Assembly: GCA_033809355.1 (NCBI GenBank)
Contig: JAPXLV010000010.1
Span: 1 to 59,247 of the forward strand
Length of the DNA stretch: 59,247 bases
Origin: T3Sed10-213 sp012519365
Lineage (GTDB): Bacteria > Planctomycetota > Phycisphaerae > Sedimentisphaerales > Anaerohalosphaeraceae
Direction: 5' to 3'
Made by a program: the position numbers and the translations under genes. This document shows, one piece after another, positions 34,059-43,610 of this stretch (within the stretch, counting starts at the first letter, position 1; each line of letters starts with the position of its first letter). Under the pieces are notes generated by a model. It was not told the origin of the DNA. It saw only the letters and a list, made by a program, of their open reading frames with translations, and did not search any database.

Positions 34059-34108
34059 GTTTCTCAAAAGTACCCTAAAAACAACCACGATGCTCTGGAC
34101 ACAAAGGA

Positions 34109-35233
34109 ATGAACGTCGATAATACGCAGCCGGATACATCCGTTTATCATACAAAGCAGAAATATTTCAAACTCTACTTGTCGCTTAAAAGAGACATAGA
34201 AAGCGGAGTCTACCGGTCGTCTGAAAAACTGCCCACCGAAATTGAGTTGACCCAGCGTTATGAGGTATCCCGGCCGACCGTCGCCAAGGCCCTGGAGCTG
34301 CTCCGCAAATCCGGCTATATTGAACGCATTAGCGGCGTAGGGACCTTTGTACGCTATGAACCGTCCCCCCACGTCAAGCGGTTTGCACTGTTGATCCCCG
34401 GCCTGGGGGAAACCGAAATCTTCGAGCCGATTTGCGGCCATATGTCCCATTTGGCCCAACTCAAAAATTTCACCCTCATCTGGAGCGGAACGATGCAGGC
34501 AGATGCCGAGATGCGCCGCCAACATATCAAGCAGCTGGCCCAAAGTTACATTGAACAGCAATCAGTTGACGGCGTCTTCTTTGCCCCCCTCGAATTGACC
34601 TCCGAAAAGGATACCGTGAATCTGGATATCATGCATCTTTTTGACCGCGCCGGCATTCCTGTCGTCCTGATGGACCGCGATGTGGTCTCGTTTCCTTCAC
34701 GAAGTTCCTATGACATCGTCGGTGTCGATAATTTCAGGTTGGCCTTTATCTTGACCCAGCATTTACTGGAACGAGGCTGCACAACGGTAAAATTTGCGGC
34801 CAGACCCTACTCGGCCCCGACGGTACAAATGAGAATCTTCGGCTATCAGCAGGCGTTAACAGAGGCAGGCATCCCCCGGTCCGCACAAGGCGTTCATATC
34901 GGAGACGTTGAAGAGAGATGCTTCGTCGAACGCTTGTTGGCCGATGCCGAGCGTCTGGGAATCTTATGCGCCAACGACACCACCGCTTCGAAATTGATGC
35001 ACGCCCTTGAAGAACGAGGATACAAGATCCCTGAGAACGTCAAGGTCGCCGGCGTGGACGATATAAAATACGCCAAATATCTGCGCGTCCCCTTGACAAC
35101 ATATAAGCAACCCTGTCAGGAAATAGCGGCCGCGGCCATCGACCTGATGTTCAGCCGCATCCAGCAGCCCGCCCAAAAGGCCCGCAGTGTCTTGCTCGAC
35201 GGCGAATTGATCGTCCGAAAATCCACCCTCTAA
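34109..35233 (+). CDS. GntR-family regulator with LacI-type ligand-binding domain (AraR-like)
   Basis: A 374-aa DNA-binding protein: N-terminal winged helix of the GntR type (about 18-90; KLPTEIELTQRYEVSRPTVAKAL, IERISGVGTFV), then a LacI/PBP1-like sugar-sensing domain (about 95-374; GVDNFRLAFILTQHLLERG, LCANDTTASKLMHALEERGYKIPENVKVAGVDD, LTTYKQPCQEIA). This is the AraR-type architecture, which responds to a sugar. It stands at the head of the fructan cluster, opposed to the sugar porter and kinase, so fructose or a fructan breakdown product is the likely effector (inference). Confidence 0.9.
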   Translation: MNVDNTQPDTSVYHTKQKYFKLYLSLKRDIESGVYRSSEKLPTEIELTQRYEVSRPTVAKALELLRKSGYIERISGVGTFVRYEPSPHVKRFALLIPGLGETEIFEPICGHMSHLAQLKNFTLIWSGTMQADAEMRRQHIKQLAQSYIEQQSVDGVFFAPLELTSEKDTVNLDIMHLFDRAGIPVVLMDRDVVSFPSRSSYDIVGVDNFRLAFILTQHLLERGCTTVKFAARPYSAPTVQMRIFGYQQALTEAGIPRSAQGVHIGDVEERCFVERLLADAERLGILCANDTTASKLMHALEERGYKIPENVKVAGVDDIKYAKYLRVPLTTYKQPCQEIAAAAIDLMFSRIQQPAQKARSVLLDGELIVRKSTL

Positions 35234-35263
35234 ACAACCCCTTTGGCTGCCGGTCGGGCGGGG

Positions 35264-36685
35264 TTACCGAATGCCCAGTTTCTTCTGGATTTCTTCCAGA
35301 GGAACCCCCTTGGTTTCCGGCATCATCGTCAACACCCAAACCAACTGCCCGACCATACAAAAACCGTAGATCGCAAAAACCCGCCATCCCAGATTATCCG
35401 CGAACATTGGAAATGTCAGCGAGATTAAGCACGCCATAATCCAATGGGTAAAACTGCCCAGAGCCTGGCCGCGTGCCCGAACTGCATTGGGAAAGATTTC
35501 ACTGATAAACACCCAGATGACCGCTCCTTGTCCAAACGCATGAGCGGCAATAAAGACAATAAAGCCCGTCAACACAAGCCAGCCGCCGGTGCCGGAGTAA
35601 AAGCCCCACGCCACCACGCTCAAACTGAGAATATAGCCAATCGACCCGACCAGCATCAGTTTTTTGCGTCCAAAATGATCGATAACCAGCAGAGCTGCCA
35701 TGGTAAACACGAGGTTTGTAAACCCAATGATCACCGACTGAGCCAGAGCGGATGCCCCCTCGGCCCCGGCCATTTGGAAAATCCGCGGCGTATAATAGAT
35801 CAGCGCATTGATGCCCGACAATTGATTGAACATCGCGATCATCACGGCCAGCATAATCGGCTTGAGGTACTTACGCGATAAAAATGGCTCATTCAGACTG
35901 GCCGAATCTTGTTCCAAAGACCGCTCAATAGCCGCTAATTCTGCATTCACGTCGCCGGTATCTGTACCGACCTGCTCCAAAACGGTTTTGGCCTCATCAC
36001 GCAGCCCTCGGGCCACCAGCCATCGCGGACTTCGCGGCGTGAAAAACAGCAGCACAAAGAATGCCGCCGCTGGCAACGCCTCGACCCCGAACATCAATCG
36101 CCATTCCAAATCGCCAAAATGTCCAAGACTGATCAGCCAATTGGATAGATACGCCAGCAGTATTCCCAATACGATATTGAACTGCGTAATTGCTACCAGA
36201 CGCCCGCGGACACGAGCCGGAGAGATTTCAGCAATATACATCGGCGAAATCACCGACGCTCCGCCGACTGCCAGCCCTCCGATCAAGCGAAACGCGCTGA
36301 ATGAAAACACCCCCCAGGCCAACGCACTGCCTACCGCCGAAATCAAATAGAGCGCCCCCAAGACTTTCAAAATCGTCCGCCGCCCGAACCAGTCAGCCGG
36401 TTTGCCGAACAGCAGGGCCCCGATGACAGTGCCGACCAAGGCGCTGCTGACGACAACCCCATGCCAGAACGACGTTTTTTGCAGCATCGGCAGTTGCTTT
36501 TCCATCTCTGCCGAGACCGCCTCCGGACGGCCGAAATAGCCGGCAAGATCAAGATACTGCCCCTGAAAAAGCGACTCAAGGGTCTTTTCCGCCCCGGAAA
36601 TAACGGCGGTATCAAAGCCAAACAACAATCCTCCAAGTGCAGCGATAATGGCGCTTCTCAATAATACGTTTCGCATCGTTGCCAT
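35264..36685 (-). CDS. Sugar porter family MFS transporter
   Basis: A 473-aa twelve-helix sugar:H+ symporter. Family motifs: FGFDTAVISGAE at the start, GKPADWFGRR (motif after helix 2), the SPxxRG-like SPARVRGRL, the TPRSPRWL segment (PESPRWL in relatives), QLSGINALIYYTPRIF in helix 7, HFGRKK, and PETKGVPLEE near the end. It has an extra periplasmic-loop stretch (about 40-70). Directly next to the PfkB kinase, so fructose or glucose-type hexose is likely; sequence does not settle it. End is 30 bp from the end of the GntR-type gene (convergent). Confidence 0.9.
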   Translation of the reverse strand: MATMRNVLLRSAIIAALGGLLFGFDTAVISGAEKTLESLFQGQYLDLAGYFGRPEAVSAEMEKQLPMLQKTSFWHGVVVSSALVGTVIGALLFGKPADWFGRRTILKVLGALYLISAVGSALAWGVFSFSAFRLIGGLAVGGASVISPMYIAEISPARVRGRLVAITQFNIVLGILLAYLSNWLISLGHFGDLEWRLMFGVEALPAAAFFVLLFFTPRSPRWLVARGLRDEAKTVLEQVGTDTGDVNAELAAIERSLEQDSASLNEPFLSRKYLKPIMLAVMIAMFNQLSGINALIYYTPRIFQMAGAEGASALAQSVIIGFTNLVFTMAALLVIDHFGRKKLMLVGSIGYILSLSVVAWGFYSGTGGWLVLTGFIVFIAAHAFGQGAVIWVFISEIFPNAVRARGQALGSFTHWIMACLISLTFPMFADNLGWRVFAIYGFCMVGQLVWVLTMMPETKGVPLEEIQKKLGIR

Positions 36686-36762
36686 CGTTGACCCTCACGC
36701 GGTTAAAGTTTTTTCAGTCGCTCAAGCATTCAGCAGGCAGGCCCTTTTTCGGTCTGCTTTGG

Positions 36763-37713
36763 TCAGGTCTTTTGGATGCATTTGTCCCTTGGCCGTGGTG
36801 TCGGAGCGGTGATCATCTGCTCAAATTCCGCAATCAGTTCCGCCGGCAGCGACGGCGTGGCCCCCGATTGCGAACACACATAAGCGGCAATCTTGCCCGC
36901 CAAGCGATTCACGTTCTCCAACGGTGCCCCATGCAAAAAGCCCATTATCATCGTCGCGGTAAACGAATCTCCCGCCCCGACGGTATCTTTGACCTCCACC
37001 GCGATGCCCGGACAAAAAGACGATGCCCGTCGATCCATCATCAAACTGCCGTCCTGGCCTTGCGTTAAAGCGACCAACTCAAGGTCATAGCGATCCAAAA
37101 GTGCCCGCAACGCTGCCTCCGGAGACCTCGGCAGCCCGAACATCTCGCTCAGTACGTCCAATTCCTCTTTATTCAACTTAAAGACATTAGCAATCCGCAA
37201 TGAATATTCGATAATCTCACGCGAATAGTAATCGCCACGCAAATTAATGTCAAACACGCGCAGACAGGACGGCTGGGTAAGGCACACAAAGTGCTGGATG
37301 GTATTTCGAGAGACAGCGTTCCGCTGCGCCAGCGAACCAAAACACACCGCATCGCACCTCTGGGCCAATGCTTGCATAGGGGGGGAAAATGGGAGATAAT
37401 CCCAGGCGACATTCTCGTGAATTACATAAGTCGGCAGCCCATTTTCGCCTATCTTGACATCAACCCACCCCGTGGGATGGCTGTTAAGGAGGATAAAGTC
37501 TGTGCCAATCTTTTTGGAGGAAAGCATATCCAAAATCTCCCGTCCTTCTTGATCTCGGCCGATCGCACTGACAATCTGGGCCCGTCCTCCAAGCGCGTGC
37601 GCATGCAGAGCAACATTGGCCGGCGCCCCCCCAAGTCGTTTCCCCTCAGCAAGCGTGTCCCAGAGCAATTCGCCAATGCCCGCAATGGTATAAGTTGGTC
37701 TGATGCTGTTCAT
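36763..37713 (-). CDS. PfkB-family carbohydrate kinase, probably fructokinase
   Basis: A 316-aa ribokinase-fold kinase: N-terminal GGAPANVALHAHALGG (substrate binding), and C-terminal DTVGAGDSFTA (anion hole and catalytic Asp) are complete. The motif LGGAPANVA is typical of fructokinases. Together with GH32 and a sugar porter in the same cluster, fructose to fructose-6-phosphate is the natural reading. It lies upstream of the porter in the same transcript (77 bp gap). Confidence 0.88.
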   Translation of the reverse strand: MNSIRPTYTIAGIGELLWDTLAEGKRLGGAPANVALHAHALGGRAQIVSAIGRDQEGREILDMLSSKKIGTDFILLNSHPTGWVDVKIGENGLPTYVIHENVAWDYLPFSPPMQALAQRCDAVCFGSLAQRNAVSRNTIQHFVCLTQPSCLRVFDINLRGDYYSREIIEYSLRIANVFKLNKEELDVLSEMFGLPRSPEAALRALLDRYDLELVALTQGQDGSLMMDRRASSFCPGIAVEVKDTVGAGDSFTATMIMGFLHGAPLENVNRLAGKIAAYVCSQSGATPSLPAELIAEFEQMITAPTPRPRDKCIQKT

Positions 37714-37785
37714 TATGGTTCCTGATATTATGCGATAAACAGTCCCCTGTGCAACAACAAAAGCAAAATATCACAATGAAAACAA

Positions 37786-37808
37786 AATGTCAATATGAAT
37801 ATTACATT
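37786..37808. promoter_or_regulatory. Candidate operator upstream of the kinase
   Basis: Interrupted inverted repeat AATGT-c-AATAT-ga-ATATT-ACATT (37786-37808), located 73 bp upstream of the kinase start within the 284-bp AT-rich gap. A second short palindrome TGTAAA-t-TTTACA lies at 37889-37901. Both could be bound by the GntR-type regulator; this is inference. Confidence 0.45.
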
Positions 37809-37964
37809 TTGCCAAGGATATTATTTTTAGTTAAATTATTGTATAATATAGATTTGTATTTGTAGTGCTCAATTATCTTTTTCTGAAATGTAAATTTTAC
37901 AAAGAAAATAAATCAAAAAACGTCTTTTGTTCAAGATGAAATGTAAAAAATAAAAAATTTTTCT

Positions 37965-37993
37965 TTGACATTCTGTATTCCGAAAGTTATTAT
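37965..37993 (+). promoter_or_regulatory. Strong promoter for the prepilin-like gene
   Basis: TTGACA (37965-37970), a 17-bp spacer, TATTAT (37988-37993). Transcription near 38000 leaves a 30-nt leader with GAGGTG, which supports the start codon at 38032 over an upstream ATG at 37999. Confidence 0.75.
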
Positions 37994-38031
37994 GTTCCTT
38001 GCATAAAAAACAAAAACAAGCGAGGTGTTAT

Positions 38032-38859
38032 ATGGGAAAAGACACTGTCAAAAAGCCTTTGAACGGCTTTACCTTAATCGAATTGCTTGTTGTCATTGCT
38101 GTTATTGCCTTGTTGTTGTCGATTTCCTTGCCCTCCTTGAGAAGAGCCCGTGAAGCGGGCCAACGCATCACATGTCTGTCCCATCTAAAAGCACTGGCAT
38201 CCATCGTGCATCTTTACGCCGCCGAAAATGACAATAAAGTTCCCTCCGGTGATACCGAGGGGCCGTTGGCATGGGTTAATCACGCCGGCGGCCTTGCGTA
38301 CTATAACATCGACACCGATCCGATTCTGGAAAATGAGCAAAAGGAGGCCATCCGCCGGGGGTTACTGTGGCCCTATGCCGGCCAGGGACTGGAGGTCTTT
38401 CGGTGTCCCACCAGCCGTCTCGGCCAGGCCCGTTCCTATTCTATGCCGGACAGCTTTAACTATACCAATCTCGGCTTACTTGCGATCAGTGGAGCACCGG
38501 CGAATCTGCTGATCACAAATCTGGCAGGGGTACGCAATTCAGCAGGACGCATGCTATTTATTGACGAAGGGTGGGCAACACCGACTTCCTGGAGCATTAT
38601 GTTCAAAACCCAGCAATGGTGGGATATTGTTCCTGAGCGACATGCCGCTGGAACTACCCTTGCCTTTATCGATGGACATGCCGAGTACTGGAAGTGGGTC
38701 GATGAACGCACCCGAGCGTTTGCCAAAGAGGCCGCAGCATTGAATAACCCAAATGATGCAACGTATTGGCGAAAACTGGAACCGGGAAATGAAGATATCA
38801 CGCGGCTGGTTACTGCTGTATGGGGCCATGTCGGATGGACTGAAAACGACCGGCGGTAA
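38032..38859 (+). CDS. Prepilin-type protein with H-x9-DG domain
   Basis: A 275-aa type IV pilin/pseudopilin-like protein. N-terminal NGFTLIELLVVIAVIALLL has the prepilin peptidase site after G12 and the Glu at +5 of the mature protein. The helix continues as PSLRRAREAGQRITCLSHL. Near the C-terminus, RHAAGTTLAFIDGHAEYW contains the H-x9-DG motif known from planctomycete prepilin-type proteins. Such proteins are abundant in planctomycetes and are thought to be exported through the type II secretion/pilus machinery. It is the first gene of a rightward series that continues into a LamG/Ig protein and GH32. Confidence 0.9.
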   Translation: MGKDTVKKPLNGFTLIELLVVIAVIALLLSISLPSLRRAREAGQRITCLSHLKALASIVHLYAAENDNKVPSGDTEGPLAWVNHAGGLAYYNIDTDPILENEQKEAIRRGLLWPYAGQGLEVFRCPTSRLGQARSYSMPDSFNYTNLGLLAISGAPANLLITNLAGVRNSAGRMLFIDEGWATPTSWSIMFKTQQWWDIVPERHAAGTTLAFIDGHAEYWKWVDERTRAFAKEAAALNNPNDATYWRKLEPGNEDITRLVTAVWGHVGWTENDRR

Positions 38860-38992
38860 AGACACGCCATAAAAGGGAGGTGGTGGTTATGAAATAAACA
38901 AATTGCCAGGAGTGCAGAGGAATTATCCGTGTCAGGAAAAGATACTTTTTTCACGACATCAAAATCCATTTCTTAGAGTCGAGGAGATTAAC

Positions 38993-41158
38993 ATGAAAAA
39001 GACAGGGTTGATTATCGTACTGTGTATCAGCGGTCTGGCGTTTTGTGATATCTTTGCCTATGATACGTTTACCTATAACCCCGGCGCGTTGTTGGATAAT
39101 ACAACGCCTTGCCACGGCTTCGTCGGGGCATGGGGCGCGGGCGGCGGCAATCTTGCCTTGACAGCGGTGCGTTCCGAGAGTCTGATTTATAGCGGTGCGC
39201 CCGCCTCTTTTCAGGATTTAAGCGGCTCTCTGCAAGTTACCGTACCGGTATGGGAAGGGGCGCGAATCGGACGTTTTCTCGATACCGACCCCAACGGTCC
39301 GTTTGCTGATTATATTAATAATCAAGGGCGAATCGGCAGGCCCGGCCAGTCCATTTACATCAGTTATCTCATGAAGATTTCGCACGCTTCGCCATTTTAT
39401 GCCTTCGAGCTTAAACGGGGCAATTTGGGCGACGAGGGAGCGGTGCTTTATGTTGGTAATGATGTCGGCGGCACCCATTTACAGGTTTGCGCCTTTCGAA
39501 ACCGCGATTTGTCTGAATCCAATATCGGAAGACAGTTTCAATGGTTAGGTCCAGCCACGACCAATACAGAGCTGTTTGTGATTCGCATTGATTTTGGTCA
39601 AGCGGGCGACAATGTTACAGTTTATCGAAATCCTTCTCTGGATGCCGAGCCGGCTATTGCCCCGCATTTGGTCAATGCCGGATTTCTGGATTTCGATGCG
39701 ATCTCGATGGCAGTGTGGGTTGAACCGGCCGGTCGCTATGCGCAATTTGATGAAATATGTATTGCATCCACTTATGCTGATGTACTGAGATTTTATACCA
39801 CTTCGACTAAAGCACGCAATCCCTACCCCCCCAACGGTGCAATTGATATCGATACCTCCGGCCCGCTGGTCTTGTCCTGGCAGCCGGGAGAAGGGATGGC
39901 TCCGATGGGATACGATGTCTATTTCAGTGATCAGTTAAGTCAGATCCTTACCCGCGATGCACAGGCGCTTCTGGGCACTGCCCTTGAGCCTTATTTTACG
40001 ATCGATGCCCTCGCTTCGGATACCACCTATTACTGGTCGATCAATCAACTGGCCGAACCGAATGATATCGCCGGTGTTATCTGGACCTTTGACACAAAGA
40101 AAACCTATCCCGTTATTCTCCGTCAACCTGAGACCCAGATCGTATTTTCAGGCCATACGGCACAGTTTACTTTTGAAGTCAATTCCGCCAGTCCGGTGAT
40201 TTATCAGTGGTACAACAGCGACGGTGCCTTGGTGGATTCAGACCGTATCAGCGGTTCTCAAGCCCCTGTATTGACCATTACCAATGCACAAATTGAAGAT
40301 GAGGATTACTACTACTGCAAGGCAACAAATGATGCGGGCACAATCAGCTCGGAATCGGCCGCGTTGATTATCAAACGGTTAATCGGCGGCTGGACGCTGG
40401 ATCAGGGTGATCCCAATACGGCGTTTCAGGATTATTCAGGTTCGGATAACCACCTCCGCCCGCACCCCAATTTTGCCGAGCCGGACACATACGACTGGAC
40501 AAACGGTGCCGATGGAACGCCAGGCGGTGCTTTGCTGTTTGACGGGACATTCGCATTGGGCACGATCTATGAAAACAGCACGGTCAACAACCTTCCGACA
40601 GGGAATGATCCTTACACCATATCCATTTGGTTTAAGACCACTAAGACCGGTTCTGGGATCATCGGCTGGGGCGGGTTCGGGACGTATAATCAAACCAATG
40701 TACTGAATTTGCAGGGCGATGGTCGAACCATTCGAAATTATTGGTGGGACGTGGATCTGGACGGCACTGCCGGATACAGCCTCGTTGACGATGCCTGGCA
40801 TCACGTAGCGGCAACATATGACGGCAGCGTTCGAATCGTCTATATTGACGGCATAGAGGCCAATCGTGACCATCCTATTCCGCATAAGGGAACCAACGAG
40901 CATTTCCTTATCGGCAAAGCAAACCCGCTGACCCCTTATGATTGGTTTGTCGGCGCTGTGGATGAGGCCAGGATTTACAACTATGCCTTGACGCCCATTG
41001 ATATTGCCAAGCATTATACGGATGTTGCAGGCGGTCAGTTGTGCGTGTTCCCCCCGACCGGTGATCTCGACGGCGATTGTCGGGTCACTATCAATGACCT
41101 GGCGATCATGGCCTCGCAGTGGCTCTCATGCGGCCGCGTACCGGAGTGCGTGAACTGA
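38993..41158 (+). CDS. Secreted LamG/Ig-like protein with C-terminal dockerin-like module
   Basis: A 721-aa exported protein starting MKKTGLIIVLCISGLAFC (signal peptide; ATG 38993 preceded by GAGGAGA). Domains in order: a concanavalin/LamG-like N-terminal half (about 25-260), a fibronectin-III-like segment (PYPPNGAIDIDTSGPLVLSW ... TTYYWSINQL), an immunoglobulin-like domain (YQWYNSDGALVD ... DEDYYYCKATNDAG), a LamG domain (WHHVAATYDGSVRIVYIDG ... FVGAVDEARIYNYAL), and a terminal module GDLDGDCRVTINDLAIMASQ of dockerin type. It lacks recognisable catalytic residues, so it may be a carbohydrate-binding surface protein. It precedes GH32. Confidence 0.88.
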   Translation: MKKTGLIIVLCISGLAFCDIFAYDTFTYNPGALLDNTTPCHGFVGAWGAGGGNLALTAVRSESLIYSGAPASFQDLSGSLQVTVPVWEGARIGRFLDTDPNGPFADYINNQGRIGRPGQSIYISYLMKISHASPFYAFELKRGNLGDEGAVLYVGNDVGGTHLQVCAFRNRDLSESNIGRQFQWLGPATTNTELFVIRIDFGQAGDNVTVYRNPSLDAEPAIAPHLVNAGFLDFDAISMAVWVEPAGRYAQFDEICIASTYADVLRFYTTSTKARNPYPPNGAIDIDTSGPLVLSWQPGEGMAPMGYDVYFSDQLSQILTRDAQALLGTALEPYFTIDALASDTTYYWSINQLAEPNDIAGVIWTFDTKKTYPVILRQPETQIVFSGHTAQFTFEVNSASPVIYQWYNSDGALVDSDRISGSQAPVLTITNAQIEDEDYYYCKATNDAGTISSESAALIIKRLIGGWTLDQGDPNTAFQDYSGSDNHLRPHPNFAEPDTYDWTNGADGTPGGALLFDGTFALGTIYENSTVNNLPTGNDPYTISIWFKTTKTGSGIIGWGGFGTYNQTNVLNLQGDGRTIRNYWWDVDLDGTAGYSLVDDAWHHVAATYDGSVRIVYIDGIEANRDHPIPHKGTNEHFLIGKANPLTPYDWFVGAVDEARIYNYALTPIDIAKHYTDVAGGQLCVFPPTGDLDGDCRVTINDLAIMASQWLSCGRVPECVN

Positions 41159-41291
41159 TTGTCCGTAACAAGAGTGCTGTAAGATAAAGATAGGGGATAA
41201 AGTGCTGGACAGTTTCCCGCACTTTGTCCCCTTCATCCGCAGGACAGAGTTGAGTGTATTAAGGCTAAGAAAAATTTTTGATGACGGGGAT

Positions 41292-43481
41292 ATGATGCAG
41301 CGATCAGCAATTGGCATAGCGCTTGTCTGTGTGTCCGGGTTTGCATTCTCGAAGGTGTTGGCGTATGAGTCGTTCGCGTTGGGCCGGCCTGTCGCCACAC
41401 AGGATATTTTGATTGCCGATTTTGAGGGTGATGACTATGGTGATTGGGTCGTTACCGGTACGGCCTTCGGCCCCGGTCCTGCGAAAGGAACCTTGCCCGG
41501 CCAGATGGAAGTGACCGGCTATCAAGGCACAGGGCTGGTCAATAGTTTCTACGGCGGCGATGCGGCGACCGGCACATTGCGCTCGCCGGCGTTTACCATC
41601 CAGCGTCCCTTTATCAATTTCCTGATCGGCGGCGGCGGACACCCCGGCGCTACCTGCATCAACCTTGTGGTTGGCGGGGCTGTCGTCCGCACCGCCACAG
41701 GCCCCAACACCCAGCCCGGCGGCACGGAACGTCTCGATTGGTGCACCTGGGACGTCAGTGATCTTGTCGGGCAAACCGCCTCTATCGTGATCGTCGATGA
41801 CCACACCGGAGGCTGGGGCCATATCAATGTGGATGCTATTTATCAGAGCCACACACGCCGACAACTGACCGAAAAAACACGTTCTTTTGACGTTCAAAAA
41901 CGGTATCTGAATTTTCCCGTCAAAAACGGAAATCCCAAACGCTACATCCAATGGATTTACGACGGCCAACCGCTGCGCGACTGTGAGATCGAACTGGCCA
42001 CGGATGAGCCGGACTTTTGGGTGTTTCAAGACATCAGCGAATGGAAGGGGCAAACGATCAGCCTGAACATAGACCGCTATGACCCGACCTGCACAACAGG
42101 CTTTGATGCGGTGTATCAGGACGACACGTTTCCCGGCCAAGAGCGTCTTTATCGCGAGACTCGCCGCCCTCAGTTCCATTTTTCCAGCCGCCGCGGCTGG
42201 CTGAACGACACCAACGGCTTGGTATTCTGCAAAGGCGAATACCACCTGTTCTATCAGCACAATCCGTTTGGCTGGAGTTGGGGCAACATGAGTTGGGGAC
42301 ATGCCGTCAGCGAGGATCTGATCCACTGGACCGAGCTGCCCGTTGCGCTGCATCCGGACGCCTTGGGAACTATTTTTTCCGGCTCAGCGGTTGTGGATGA
42401 ATTCAATACCGCCGGCTTTCAAACCGGTGACGAAAAAACGCTGGTTGCGATCTACACCTCTGCCGGCGGCACCAATCGCCTCTCCGAGGGTCGACCGTTT
42501 ACCCAATCCATCGCCTACAGCAGCGATCGCGGCAGGACGTGGACCAAATACGACGGCAACCCTGTCATCGGCCCTATTGCCCCCGGCACACGCGACCCCA
42601 AAGTATTTTGGTATGAGCCCACCCGCAGCTGGGTGATGGTACTCTGGATTGACGGCGATATCCTGTCGATTTTCACCTCACCCGATTTGAAAACGTGGCA
42701 GCGGCAAAGTGATATCAAAGGCTTTTTCGAATGCCCCGAGATGTTCGCGTTGCCGGTGGACGACGACCCGAGCCGTACCCAATGGGTTGTCTATGGCGCC
42801 AACGGTGATTACGTCATCGGCCGATTCGACGGAACAGACTTTGCCCCCGAAACAGACATCATCAAGTACCATTACGGCAATTGTTTCTACGCCTCACAAA
42901 CTTTCAATCATATCCCCGCCTCCGACGGACGCCGTATTCAAATGGCCTGGGCGCGAATCGCAATGCCGGAGATGCCCTTTAACCAGATGATTTTGTTCCC
43001 CGCAGCCTTATCGCTGCGCACGACCGATGAGGGCCTTCGCATGTTTGTCAATCCCGTTGAGGAAATTGCGACCCTGCATCAGCAGCACTGGCAATGGACT
43101 GACATGCCCCTTCGTGCCGGTGAGAATCCGCTTGCCGAGATCCGCGGCCAATTGTTTCATCTGACCATGGAACTGGCCCCTCAGGATGCCGGCCGCATTG
43201 ACGTGATGATTCGCGGTGTCCCGATTTCTTACGACGTCTCTTCTGAGCGGCTCAGTTGCCAGGGCCAAACCGCGCCGCTGGCTCTGCAAAACGGCACCCT
43301 TGGCCTTGAAATCCTCGTGGACCGCATGAGCATCGAGATTTACGCCAACGGCGGACGCCTCTATATGCCCATCGGTGTGGACTTGACGGACAAACCAGAC
43401 ACCCTCGGTCTGTTCACCCGGCACGGCGAGACCCGCGTACACACATTAAACGTCTATTCCCTAAAATCAATCTGGTTTTAA
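41292..43481 (+). CDS. GH32 fructan hydrolase (levanase/fructanase-like)
   Basis: A 729-aa secreted enzyme. The signal peptide follows the ATG at 41292 (GGGGA upstream). A beta-sandwich N-terminal part (about 30-190) and a DUF4980-like domain precede the GH32 five-bladed propeller. The catalytic triad is visible: WLNDTNG (nucleophile Asp; usual form WMNDPNG), RDPK (transition-state Asp), and FECPE (acid/base Glu). The C-terminal beta-sandwich is complete. GH32 enzymes hydrolyse levan, inulin or sucrose. It has no dockerin-like end, unlike its neighbours. Context (kinase, porter, regulator) supports fructan use. Confidence 0.93.
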   Translation: MMQRSAIGIALVCVSGFAFSKVLAYESFALGRPVATQDILIADFEGDDYGDWVVTGTAFGPGPAKGTLPGQMEVTGYQGTGLVNSFYGGDAATGTLRSPAFTIQRPFINFLIGGGGHPGATCINLVVGGAVVRTATGPNTQPGGTERLDWCTWDVSDLVGQTASIVIVDDHTGGWGHINVDAIYQSHTRRQLTEKTRSFDVQKRYLNFPVKNGNPKRYIQWIYDGQPLRDCEIELATDEPDFWVFQDISEWKGQTISLNIDRYDPTCTTGFDAVYQDDTFPGQERLYRETRRPQFHFSSRRGWLNDTNGLVFCKGEYHLFYQHNPFGWSWGNMSWGHAVSEDLIHWTELPVALHPDALGTIFSGSAVVDEFNTAGFQTGDEKTLVAIYTSAGGTNRLSEGRPFTQSIAYSSDRGRTWTKYDGNPVIGPIAPGTRDPKVFWYEPTRSWVMVLWIDGDILSIFTSPDLKTWQRQSDIKGFFECPEMFALPVDDDPSRTQWVVYGANGDYVIGRFDGTDFAPETDIIKYHYGNCFYASQTFNHIPASDGRRIQMAWARIAMPEMPFNQMILFPAALSLRTTDEGLRMFVNPVEEIATLHQQHWQWTDMPLRAGENPLAEIRGQLFHLTMELAPQDAGRIDVMIRGVPISYDVSSERLSCQGQTAPLALQNGTLGLEILVDRMSIEIYANGGRLYMPIGVDLTDKPDTLGLFTRHGETRVHTLNVYSLKSIWF

Positions 43482-43610
43482 CGTTTATCGAAACCGCTAA
43501 ACCGTGGCTTGGGGACAAAACAAGTTTCCCTCTCTTATACCTTACGCGCTTGTTTAAGGTTTAGAAGGTAATGCGCCGCACGTTATCCTGTCGCAGTTTC
43601 TTTGGGGTGT

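Larger units (their letters stand above)
32667..34108. other. 1.4-kb stretch with gene debris and structured DNA
   Basis: Between fucU and the GntR-type regulator I find a GC-rich block (about 32700-32880) with a possible GGTGC-GCACC hairpin, a 37-codon candidate gene on the minus strand (32922-33035), a truncated dockerin-type gene (33310-33792) with its own terminator, and inverted repeats before the regulator. No intact larger gene is visible. Confidence 0.5.

Noticed and set aside
38993..41158. LamG/Ig protein as a glycoside hydrolase
   Set aside because: Only binding-type beta domains are visible, with no catalytic acidic-residue motif.
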